In this document: piece after piece, positions 55,076-61,761 of the stretch
Position numbering within the stretch: the first letter of the stretch is position 1
Layout of the letters: each line of letters starts with the position of its first letter
Assembly: GCA_018829445.1 (NCBI GenBank)
Contig: JAHJTV010000064.1
Location: forward strand, 1 to 61,761
DNA: 61,761 nucleotides
Direction of reading: 5' to 3'
DNA from: a bacterium
GTDB lineage: Bacteria > SAR324 > XYD2-FULL-50-16
Notes under the pieces: generated by a model
What the model saw: the letters and a program-made list of their open reading frames with translations, nothing else
Database searches by the model: none
Told to the model about the DNA's origin: nothing
Position numbers and translations under genes: made by a program

Positions 55076-56911
55076 TCACCCATACATGGCATCAATCAAA
55101 TTCTTATATTTGGAATTTACGAACTTCCGTTTCAATTTCATCGTCGGTGTCAGCTCATCATCTTCAGCCGTTAGCAGCTGATCGATCAGTTTGAATTTTT
55201 TGATGGTCTCCACTCGGGCAAAATTCTTGTTAACCTTTAACACTTCGTTCCATATTAAGTCATTAACTTCCTGTGCCTTACACAAACTGGCAAAGTTGGT
55301 GTAGGGAATATCGTTGTCCTGGGCGAACTTTTCAACGTTCTCCTGATCGATCATAATCAGGCAGGTAAGGAACTTGCGCTTATCTCCAATCACCACGGCA
55401 TCGGTGATATAAGGCGAAAATTTGAGCTGGTTTTCTATTTCACTGGGAGAGATATTCTTTCCTCCGGCCGTAATGATAATATCTTTCATACGATCAGTGA
55501 TGGTGAAGAAATTATTCTCATCCACCACTCCCACATCACCGGTGTGAAGCCACCCGTCAATCACCGTTTCAGCCGTCTTCTCCGGTTGATTCAGGTATCC
55601 CAGAAATACATTGGGACCTTTAATCAGGATTTCCCCTTCCTCGGAAAGTTTGACCTCCGTGTCCGGAATCGGCTTTCCAATGGAACTCAGTTTGACATTG
55701 CCGATGGTATTGGAGGTCGCCAGACCGACCGATTCGGTTTGACCAAACACCTCCAGCATATCCACTCCAAGGGCGTAATACCAACGAACCAGATCGGGAG
55801 AGATGGGGGCAGCCCCGGTCAGCGTCCATCGCACCTTATCAAGACCCAGCATCCGCTTGATGTTGTTCAGGATTGTTTTTTGGGCAAACCAGTGGGAGAA
55901 TCTAAGTGTAAATGGCAGCGATTTCCCTTTCAGTTTATAATCGGCTGCTTTATCACCGATCTTAAAAGCGGTATCAAAAGCCCATTTTCCAAATCGGGTG
56001 GTGTCTTTCGCCTGTAATTGAATGGCTGAGTAAAATTTCTCCCATATCCTGGGGACCGCAAAGAATACTGTGGGAGACAACTCCCTGATATTTTCCGGAA
56101 CGGTATCCGTGCTTTCGGCGAAATTGACAATGGAGCAGGTCTTAAGGGGTAACAGGATCGAAAAGGCTCGTTCCGCGATATGACATAAGGGCAAAAATGA
56201 GAGTTGTTCATCATTCTGGCTGAAGGACAACAGACGGCTGAAGGTCAGAATCCCGAACATGCAGTTGAGGTGACTGACCATGGCGCCTTTGGGAGGGCCT
56301 GTTGTGCCGGAAGTGTAGATCAGTACCATCAAATCCTGAGGTTTGGCTTTATCAATTTTTTTATCCCAGAGATCAGGATTTTTTTCATTAAACCTCCTAC
56401 CCTCTTCGTAAAAATCTTCCAGCATAATTACCAGTTCATCTTGATAATCATGCAACCCTTCCGCATCAAAAATAATTATTTTCTCCAGGGTGGGCACCCG
56501 GTCTCGAATCTCCAGAAACTTGTCCAACTGCTCCTCGTTTTCCAGGAAGAGAAACCTGCTTTTTGAGTCATTGATCAGGTATTCGAGCTGTTTGGCGGAA
56601 TCGGTTGTATACACACCGCTGGTGACGCCACCAGCGCAAAGTATTCCCATATCGGTGAAAAACCACTCCTTGTTATTCTCGCTGAGAATGGAACAGACAT
56701 CACCTCGCTTAAGACCGAGGGAAAGAAGACCCATGCCGATCTCTCTGGCTTTTTCTCCATATTTGTTCCAGGAGGTTGATTCCCAGATCCCGAAGTTTTT
56801 TTCCCGCAAAGCTACCTTGTTGCCCAGGGTTTTTACCCTGTGCCGGAATAGTGCCGGAATAGTGGTACATCCATCGATCACAATCGGTTCATATGTTGGC
56901 TGATTCTTCAT
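55076..56911 (-). CDS. AMP-forming acyl-CoA ligase of the liv operon
   Basis: The protein of about 611 residues has IYTSGTTGPPKGAMVSH, the EVFGQTESVG motif, HTGDVGVVDENNFFTITDRMKDIIITAGGKNISPSE and a C-terminal catalytic-Lys region TPTMKLKRKFV. The ATG 56911 is preferred over a GTG at 56917 because of AGGAG spacing. It is a long-chain-type ligase that differs clearly from the one at 19369-21168. It is 20 bp downstream of livF, so it belongs to the transport operon and probably activates the imported acid. Confidence 0.93.
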   Translation of the reverse strand: MKNQPTYEPIVIDGCTTIPALFRHRVKTLGNKVALREKNFGIWESTSWNKYGEKAREIGMGLLSLGLKRGDVCSILSENNKEWFFTDMGILCAGGVTSGVYTTDSAKQLEYLINDSKSRFLFLENEEQLDKFLEIRDRVPTLEKIIIFDAEGLHDYQDELVIMLEDFYEEGRRFNEKNPDLWDKKIDKAKPQDLMVLIYTSGTTGPPKGAMVSHLNCMFGILTFSRLLSFSQNDEQLSFLPLCHIAERAFSILLPLKTCSIVNFAESTDTVPENIRELSPTVFFAVPRIWEKFYSAIQLQAKDTTRFGKWAFDTAFKIGDKAADYKLKGKSLPFTLRFSHWFAQKTILNNIKRMLGLDKVRWTLTGAAPISPDLVRWYYALGVDMLEVFGQTESVGLATSNTIGNVKLSSIGKPIPDTEVKLSEEGEILIKGPNVFLGYLNQPEKTAETVIDGWLHTGDVGVVDENNFFTITDRMKDIIITAGGKNISPSEIENQLKFSPYITDAVVIGDKRKFLTCLIMIDQENVEKFAQDNDIPYTNFASLCKAQEVNDLIWNEVLKVNKNFARVETIKKFKLIDQLLTAEDDELTPTMKLKRKFVNSKYKNLIDAMYG

Positions 56912-56931
56912 TTTCACTCTCCTCTATTCCG

Positions 56932-57705
56932 TTATCGCCAGGTTTTTCTGCGTTTCCATCGTCGTCTTCCCCTGACGCCTTCTTCCTTAATTCCCATGTA
57001 AAATTCCTTGATATCCTCACTGGCCATCAGATTTTCGCAGGTATCCTCCATTACTATTCTGCCGTTCTCCAGTACATATCCGAGATGACTGGTTTTGAGG
57101 GCCATGTTGGCGTTTTGTTCGACCAGAAGCATGGTTATCTGCTGCTCTTTGTTAAGACGAACGATGATACTAAAAATGTCCTGTACGAAAAGAGGAGAGA
57201 GCCCCAACGAAGGTTCGTCCAGCAACATCAGTTTCGGTCTGGCCATCATGGCTCGTCCCAATGCCAGCATCTGCTGCTGACCACCGGATAGATACCCGGC
57301 TTTCTGTTGGAGCCTGTCTTTTAAGATGGGAAAATAGTCATACACAATATCCAGATCCTTTTCGATTCCCTTTTTATCCTTCCTGCCGTAGGCTCCCATG
57401 ATCAGGTTTTCATAAACGGTTAGGAGGGGAAACATCTCTCGGCCTTCCGGGACATGGGCAATTCCCTTGTTAGCCACCACATTGGGGTCCAGTTTCTGAA
57501 TCTCGTTTCCCATGAACGTTATTTTGCCCTTCTGTGGGTCCATGGCGCCGGATATGGTTTTCAGGATTGTCGTTTTTCCGGCCCCGTTTGCCCCAAGGAT
57601 GGTCACTATCTTTCCGACGGGAACATCGAGGCTGATTCCTCTTACCGCTAATATTGGACCATAATAGGTTTCAACATTGCGAAGACTCAAGATTGTATCA
57701 GACAT
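56932..57705 (-). CDS. livF: branched-chain ABC transporter ATPase
   Basis: The 257-residue protein has Walker A GANGAGKTT, LSGGQQQMLALGRAMM, Walker B LMLLDEPSLGLSP and LLVEQNANMAL. This is the LivF class. It overlaps livG by 8 bp. The C-terminus has an unusual basic tail (GVRGRRRWKRRKTWR) of about 15 residues beyond the normal LivF end. Confidence 0.94.
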   Translation of the reverse strand: MSDTILSLRNVETYYGPILAVRGISLDVPVGKIVTILGANGAGKTTILKTISGAMDPQKGKITFMGNEIQKLDPNVVANKGIAHVPEGREMFPLLTVYENLIMGAYGRKDKKGIEKDLDIVYDYFPILKDRLQQKAGYLSGGQQQMLALGRAMMARPKLMLLDEPSLGLSPLFVQDIFSIIVRLNKEQQITMLLVEQNANMALKTSHLGYVLENGRIVMEDTCENLMASEDIKEFYMGIKEEGVRGRRRWKRRKTWR

Positions 57706-58468
57706 TTTCCTCCTCCCCTAAATAAGCCTTTATAACCTCTGGATTGCGCTGCACCTCATTTGGCAAGCCCTCTGCCAGTTTCTCTCCATAGTTGATGGCG
57801 ATTACGCGGTCAGACACCAGTGAAACGAGGTTCATATTATGTTCCACCATGATGACGGTAATTCCCAGCAGTTTTTTGATATCCTCAATCCAGAAGGCCA
57901 TATCTTCGGTTTCATCCACATTCAAACCGGAAGCAGGTTCATCCAATAGCAACAGCTTCGGTTCCATGCACAACGCCCGTCCTAACTCCACCACCTTTCG
58001 AACGCCGTAAGGCAGATTGGCTATCAGTTGGTCACGGTAATGCTGCAGATCTAAAAAATCGATAATATCTTCCGCTTTTCTCCTGTGTTTCAGCTCCTGT
58101 TCTCTGACCGAAGGCAGGAACAGAATCTCACTCAGCAGGTTGGATTTTCGATGAGTATGACGTCCGACCAAAAGGTTATGCAAAACAGTGGCGTGATCAA
58201 ATAGCTCAATATTCTGAAAGGTCCTGGCAATGCCCAGACTGGCAATCTCATGGGTTGGGAGACGGGTGATGTCCCTGTCCTCGAAGAAAACCCGGCCCCC
58301 GGTGGCGTCATAGATGCGACTGATAATATTAAAGATCGTTGTCTTGCCTGCCCCATTGGGACCGACAATTGTGTAGATTTCGCCTTTATTCACCTCAAAA
58401 CTGATTGAATCTACCGCCTTGATCCCACCAAATTCAATGGATACTTCTTCCAATCTTAAAAGACTCAT
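57698..58468 (-). CDS. livG: branched-chain ABC transporter ATPase
   Basis: The 256-residue protein has Walker A GPNGAGKTT, GIARTFQNIELFDHATVLHNLLVG (LivG-type Q-loop region), Walker B LLLLDEPASGLN and VEHNMNLV. The signature is LPYGVRKVVELGRAL rather than LSGGQ, which is common in LivG proteins. It overlaps livM by 4 bp. Confidence 0.94.
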   Translation of the reverse strand: MSLLRLEEVSIEFGGIKAVDSISFEVNKGEIYTIVGPNGAGKTTIFNIISRIYDATGGRVFFEDRDITRLPTHEIASLGIARTFQNIELFDHATVLHNLLVGRHTHRKSNLLSEILFLPSVREQELKHRRKAEDIIDFLDLQHYRDQLIANLPYGVRKVVELGRALCMEPKLLLLDEPASGLNVDETEDMAFWIEDIKKLLGITVIMVEHNMNLVSLVSDRVIAINYGEKLAEGLPNEVQRNPEVIKAYLGEEENV

Positions 58469-59541
58469 TGTAAACGCTCCGTTTTTAAGTACGTTTTCTG
58501 CTTCTTGAAGGTTGCCCTGCGGTAGAGAGGAAACATTTCAAGATACAGTTTCAGTTTAAGCCATCTGCCGTAAATTCCCTTTGGTTCGAAGATAATGAAC
58601 AGCACCAGGATAAGTCCGAATATTCCCGGCTCCATGCCTGGAAACTCGCCTATTCGTGGAGGAAGGTAATCTTTGGCAATGGCAATAACCTGTGGCAGCA
58701 ACCCAACGAAGATGGCACCGAAGATGGCTCCATGAATGGTGCCCAAACCACCGACCACAACCATCATCAACAACTGAATGGAGAGCAGGAATTTGAAAGC
58801 GTCCGGAGTAAGAAACATGAGTTTATGGGCGAACAATGCTCCGGCTACGGCAGTAATTCCCCCGCTGATGGCAAATGACATGATTTTGTATTTTGCCAGG
58901 TTGATCCCCATGCTTTCGGCGGATACTTCGGAGTCTCTGATGGCGACAAATGCTCTTCCGGAAGGTGATCGTATCAGGTTTAAGGTGACAAGGGTCATCA
59001 GAATCATGACACCCAGGCAGACGTAGTAAAACTGCCAGGGTTCCCAGAGTTCATATCCAAAAAGATCCACCGTATCGACCGACAGTCCTCCCAGACCGCC
59101 TGTTACGGACTCCCAGTGAATGATGATCTCTTCGACTATTATGGCAAAAGCCAAAGTGGCAATTGCAAAATAGATTCCCGTCATACGTTTCAGGGGAACA
59201 GCAATCAGTGCGCCGGTAGTAGCTCCGATCATTCCGGCAATGGGAAGCGAGACTAAAAACGGCCAACCCCTGGAAAGCAGATAGGCGTTAGCATAAGCCC
59301 CAATTGCCATAAAACCGGCATGGCCCAGGCTTGCGAGTCCGGTGAAGCCCACCAGAACCATCAACCCTAATCCCGCAATTCCATACACGAGGATAAACGC
59401 CATCTCTCCAATATAAAACTCACCCAGAGCCACGGGCGCAAGCAGTAGTCCTGCCAGTAAAATCCCGTACCAGAAAACATATCCACTATGCTTGAAGATG
59501 TTTATATCTTGGTTGTATGTGGTTTTAAACAGAATACGCAT
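58465..59541 (-). CDS. livM: branched-chain ABC transporter permease
   Basis: The 358-residue membrane protein has about nine to ten hydrophobic segments. GFTGLASLGHAGFMAIGAYANAYL and GGLGTIHGAIFGAIFVGLLPQ are LivM family hallmarks, and the coupling helix follows SGRAFVAIRDSEVSAESMGINLAKYK. AGGTC precedes the ATG. It ends in a basic tail (FPLYRRATFKKQKTYLKTERLQ region). Confidence 0.94.
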   Translation of the reverse strand: MRILFKTTYNQDINIFKHSGYVFWYGILLAGLLLAPVALGEFYIGEMAFILVYGIAGLGLMVLVGFTGLASLGHAGFMAIGAYANAYLLSRGWPFLVSLPIAGMIGATTGALIAVPLKRMTGIYFAIATLAFAIIVEEIIIHWESVTGGLGGLSVDTVDLFGYELWEPWQFYYVCLGVMILMTLVTLNLIRSPSGRAFVAIRDSEVSAESMGINLAKYKIMSFAISGGITAVAGALFAHKLMFLTPDAFKFLLSIQLLMMVVVGGLGTIHGAIFGAIFVGLLPQVIAIAKDYLPPRIGEFPGMEPGIFGLILVLFIIFEPKGIYGRWLKLKLYLEMFPLYRRATFKKQKTYLKTERLQ

Positions 59542-59595
59542 AAAATGACCTGTTTTTGTAGTATCTAAAAATATCGCAATAATGAAGTGATAGGG

Positions 59596-60465
59596 TTACA
59601 CTTTTTTCTGATGTATCTGGGCAAATAGTCCCTGCGGTTTGACTGTCAATACCAGGAACATGATCAGATACGCCGCGATCTCCTGGAACCCGCCGGGCAG
59701 GTATGCACCTGCCAGCTGTTCAGAACTGCCGATGATCAGACCTCCAAGCAACGCTCCCGGCAGGCTTCCAAATCCACCAATCACGGCAGCGGCAAAGGCC
59801 TTGATACCGATAAAGCCCATTTCAGGACTGACCAGTGAGATCGGAGCCATGAGAGTGCCTGCAACTCCTGCCACCATTGCGCTAATCGCCCATATCAGGG
59901 AAAAAATCTTCTTGACCGGTATCCCCATATAATAGGCAGCCAGTTGATTTTGCGAGGAAGCCTGGATGGCAATTCCCAGGTTTGAATACTTAAAAAAGAG
60001 AAACAGGACAACGGATAATAGCAACGTTCCGATTATTACGATTACATTGTCCATGCTGATAACCAGGCCTTCAACATTGAGCATCTCACCTGAAAATGGC
60101 GTTTCGAGGGAAAGAATATCCACGCCCCATATCGCTCCTGCAACTGCGCGAAAGATAAATCCAAGGCTGATCGTGAGGATAACAACGGCAAATTGTGGTT
60201 CACCGATAATGGCACGAATCACAAATTTGTCCAGCAGGTAACCAAAAATCCCCATGGCTAAAACGGCAAAAATGAACCCCAGCCAGTAGGACATGCCAAA
60301 TATGCCAATAAAGGTGACGGCTGAGAATCCACCCAGCATCATCAGATCTCCCTGCGCAAAATTGACGATTTCCGTGGCTTTATAGATCAATACAAAACCC
60401 AGGGCAATCAATCCATAGACGCATCCCTGGCCTATTCCTGTAATCAGTATCTGTAAGAATTCCAA
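59596..60465 (-). CDS. livH: branched-chain ABC transporter permease
   Basis: The 289-residue protein has about eight TM helices. GQGCVYGLIALGFVLIYKATEIVNFAQGDLMMLG at the start and VIGGFGSLPGALLGGLIIG near the end are LivH hallmarks; GIAIQASSQNQLAAYYMGIPVKKIFSLIWAIS is the coupling region. The start is a TTG with GGAG seven bases upstream. First gene of livHMGF-ligase; the 390-bp upstream region (60466-60858) should hold the promoter. Confidence 0.94.
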   Translation of the reverse strand: MEFLQILITGIGQGCVYGLIALGFVLIYKATEIVNFAQGDLMMLGGFSAVTFIGIFGMSYWLGFIFAVLAMGIFGYLLDKFVIRAIIGEPQFAVVILTISLGFIFRAVAGAIWGVDILSLETPFSGEMLNVEGLVISMDNVIVIIGTLLLSVVLFLFFKYSNLGIAIQASSQNQLAAYYMGIPVKKIFSLIWAISAMVAGVAGTLMAPISLVSPEMGFIGIKAFAAAVIGGFGSLPGALLGGLIIGSSEQLAGAYLPGGFQEIAAYLIMFLVLTVKPQGLFAQIHQKKV

Positions 60466-60858
60466 TGGTTAACTCCGTAATGCAAAAAAGAATATTAAGG
60501 GTGGAGATTTTAAATGTTGCTATCGACGCCACAATCTTTGTAACGGGAATCTTTTCTTAGGTTATTTTGCCGGATTTGTCAATTTTTCATTTATTAGAAA
60601 CAACTCACAGACTCGGTGTTGCGAAGCGGACAGATATTAGTATCCGATTTTTAAAGTAGGAGCTTTAGAGACGTTGTAGGGAAATAACTTACAAAGAGAA
60701 GTGGAAAGCATATAACCTAAAAACCAGGTTATTACATTCTGAAACGGTAAGGCGGCTCTACGTGGCCGTCATTTAGGGCGTGAGCTATTTTGGGCATTAG
60801 GAGTTCTATGAAGCAACAGGTGCATTGTTATCATATTGCACCATAAAAAGGGACAGAG
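60466..60858. other. liv promoter region with partial palindromic element
   Basis: ACGGTAAGGCGGCTCTACGT then GGCCGTC (60744-60770) is a half copy of the dispersed element. No clear promoter is visible; a TGGCG..AGCA motif near 60520 has wrong spacing for sigma-54. Confidence 0.5.
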
Positions 60859-61239
60859 TCAGGGAAAAATAGCGGATATCTTCTGTAAAATTATTTTTGT
60901 GTTAAAAGGTTTAATCAGGTAACCACTGACTCCAAGGCTGGCCACTTTTTTTATATCTTCAACATCATGCAGAGAAGATATGATGATCACCGGGATATTG
61001 CGAACCTCCAGTGCACTCTTACGGATAGTTGAAAGCAGTTGATAACCGTCCATTTCAGGCATCATCCAATCGGTAATTAGTAAATCAAAGGGAGACTGTT
61101 GCAATTTATCCCAGGCATCCATTCCATTTTCAGCTTCCTCCACTTGATTAAATCCGGAAATATATAAGATTCTTGCTAACAAATTTCTGGAAGATTTATC
61201 ATCTTCTGCGATCAGTATTTTTATTTTTTGCGCATTCAT
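60859..61239 (-). CDS. single-domain response regulator (CheY-like)
   Basis: The 126-residue protein is a lone receiver domain with D13-D14 (AEDD), phospho-acceptor D57 (LITDWMMPEMDG), a Ser at the Thr87 position (IIISSL) and K110 in GYLIKPF. The length and residue placing are close to CheY. GGAG lies seven bases before the ATG. No chemotaxis or kinase gene is adjacent. It is distinct from the regulator at 5142-5585. Confidence 0.92.
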   Translation of the reverse strand: MNAQKIKILIAEDDKSSRNLLARILYISGFNQVEEAENGMDAWDKLQQSPFDLLITDWMMPEMDGYQLLSTIRKSALEVRNIPVIIISSLHDVEDIKKVASLGVSGYLIKPFNTKIILQKISAIFP

Positions 61240-61365
61240 TATTTGTCTCCGGGTTAATATAATACATTTTTTTCAGTAAATTGTATTACAAAAAGAAGCG
61301 ATCTGAAAAGCCGAAAGTCCGGAATGGGTGTATCAAAAAGTTTCGGATAACAAGAATTGATGAAC

Positions 61366-61423
61366 AAAGCGTTGTCCATCCTACATTTTCCGCGCATCAA
61401 ATCGGTAGGGTGGGCAACGCTTT
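61366..61423. repeat. 19-bp inverted repeat with 20-nt loop
   Basis: AAAGCGTTGTCCATCCTAC (61366-61384) and GTAGGGTGGGCAACGCTTT (61405-61423) pair with two mismatches, and GTGGGCAACGC..TTGCCCAC gives a second nested hairpin. It is probably a dispersed REP-like element. The final 330 bp of the window hold no gene. Confidence 0.75.
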
Positions 61424-61641
61424 GCCCACGCTGTGGAGATAAAAAACTTTTATTGCACATAACCCTAAACAGGGTCTGCATTTTATAGTTGACAACGGCA
61501 ACTATTTTCATTGACTATTTCAATTATCAGACTAAATATTTTCCTCATAAGCCAATAGCCAATAGCTAATCAGCACCATTAACTAAAGAAATTAAATATA
61601 TTCAATTGACCTTCATACCCACTTGAGAGTTTAGGTTTCTC

Positions 61642-61714
61642 TGTCATGCCGGACTTGATCCGGCATCCAGCGTTTTGAAATAATTATGGATTCCGTATCG
61701 AGCACGGAATGACA
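61642..61714. repeat. REP-like paired element
   Basis: TGTCATGCCGGACTTGATCC then GGCATCCAG, and GGATTCCGTATCGAGCACGG then AATGACAA. It matches the pair at 37927-38004 in the same orientation. Confidence 0.85.
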
Positions 61715-61761
61715 ACATATCAGCTTTCTATAGTCTTAAATTTCAATAAATTATATAAGAA

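Noticed and set aside
60500..60540. Sigma-54 promoter for the liv operon
   Set aside because: The minus-strand TGGCG...AGCA motif has GG and GC two bases too close.
1..61761. tRNA, rRNA or riboswitch genes
   Set aside because: No cloverleaf with a TTCGA-type arm, no rRNA segments and no cobalamin-type leader before icmF were seen by reading; a covariance-model scan would be decisive.

Overview
The window looks like chromosomal DNA of a moderately low-GC, Gram-negative, strict or facultative heterotroph. Evidence for an outer membrane is the lipobox lipoproteins (2637-4361, 31622-32479, 38153-40612), C-terminal-Phe beta-barrel proteins (15935-17371, 31036-31647) and periplasmic binding proteins. 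The mix of a sigma-54 activator, multi-GAF histidine kinase, Liv-type transporter with embedded acyl-CoA ligase, fused isobutyryl-CoA mutase and a probable selenoprotein is most like Desulfobacterota (deltaproteobacteria) or SAR324-type bacteria. This placement is an inference; there is no rRNA or tRNA in the window.

Layout. 1-9 kb: repeat array, TMTC-like TPR membrane protein, ELWxxDGT-repeat lipoprotein, single-domain response regulator, MORN protein, SpeD, sensor kinase. 9.1-17.4 kb: a sigma-54 activator divergent from a probable envelope export system (small protein, MMPL/RND pump, LolA-like periplasmic protein, outer-membrane barrel), with a candidate -24/-12 promoter and upstream repeats between them. 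17.7-30.4 kb: amidohydrolase, acyl-CoA synthetase, isoaspartyl peptidase, beta-helix and EF-hand secreted proteins, a large PAS/GAF kinase, Ada-like regulator/methyltransferase, Usp and pentapeptide proteins. 30.4-33.1 kb: a lipoprotein phosphoesterase and barrel pair enclosed by a direct repeat of about 460 bp. 33.2-37.6 kb: proVWX divergent from a CosR/EctR1-like MarR regulator. 38.2-42.9 kb: large lipoprotein, radical SAM/SPASM enzyme, SGNH-fold protein. 42.9-44.4 kb: ArsR regulator and an SO_0444-type metal permease whose frame is interrupted by one in-frame UGA followed by a SECIS-like hairpin. 44.6-50.1 kb: TetR regulator, IcmF and acyl-CoA dehydrogenase. 50.8-53.4 kb: CYTH phosphatase and chemoreceptor. 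53.5-60.5 kb: livHMGF, acyl-CoA ligase and livK. 60.9-61.2 kb: CheY-like regulator.

Metabolic theme: two acyl-CoA ligases, IcmF, an acyl-CoA dehydrogenase and a Liv transporter suggest uptake and CoA-dependent breakdown of branched or fatty carboxylic acids. Stress theme: glycine betaine uptake, Usp, Ada-like repair and metal efflux.

Non-coding DNA carries several repeat families: a palindromic element with ends ACGGTAGGGCG/CGCCCTACCGT, single and in 158-bp tandem arrays at opposite ends of a 50-kb span in opposite orientation; REP-like TGTCATGCCGGA elements; a perfect 25-bp hairpin; and the 460-bp duplication. The most interesting item is the probable selenocysteine-containing metal permease.
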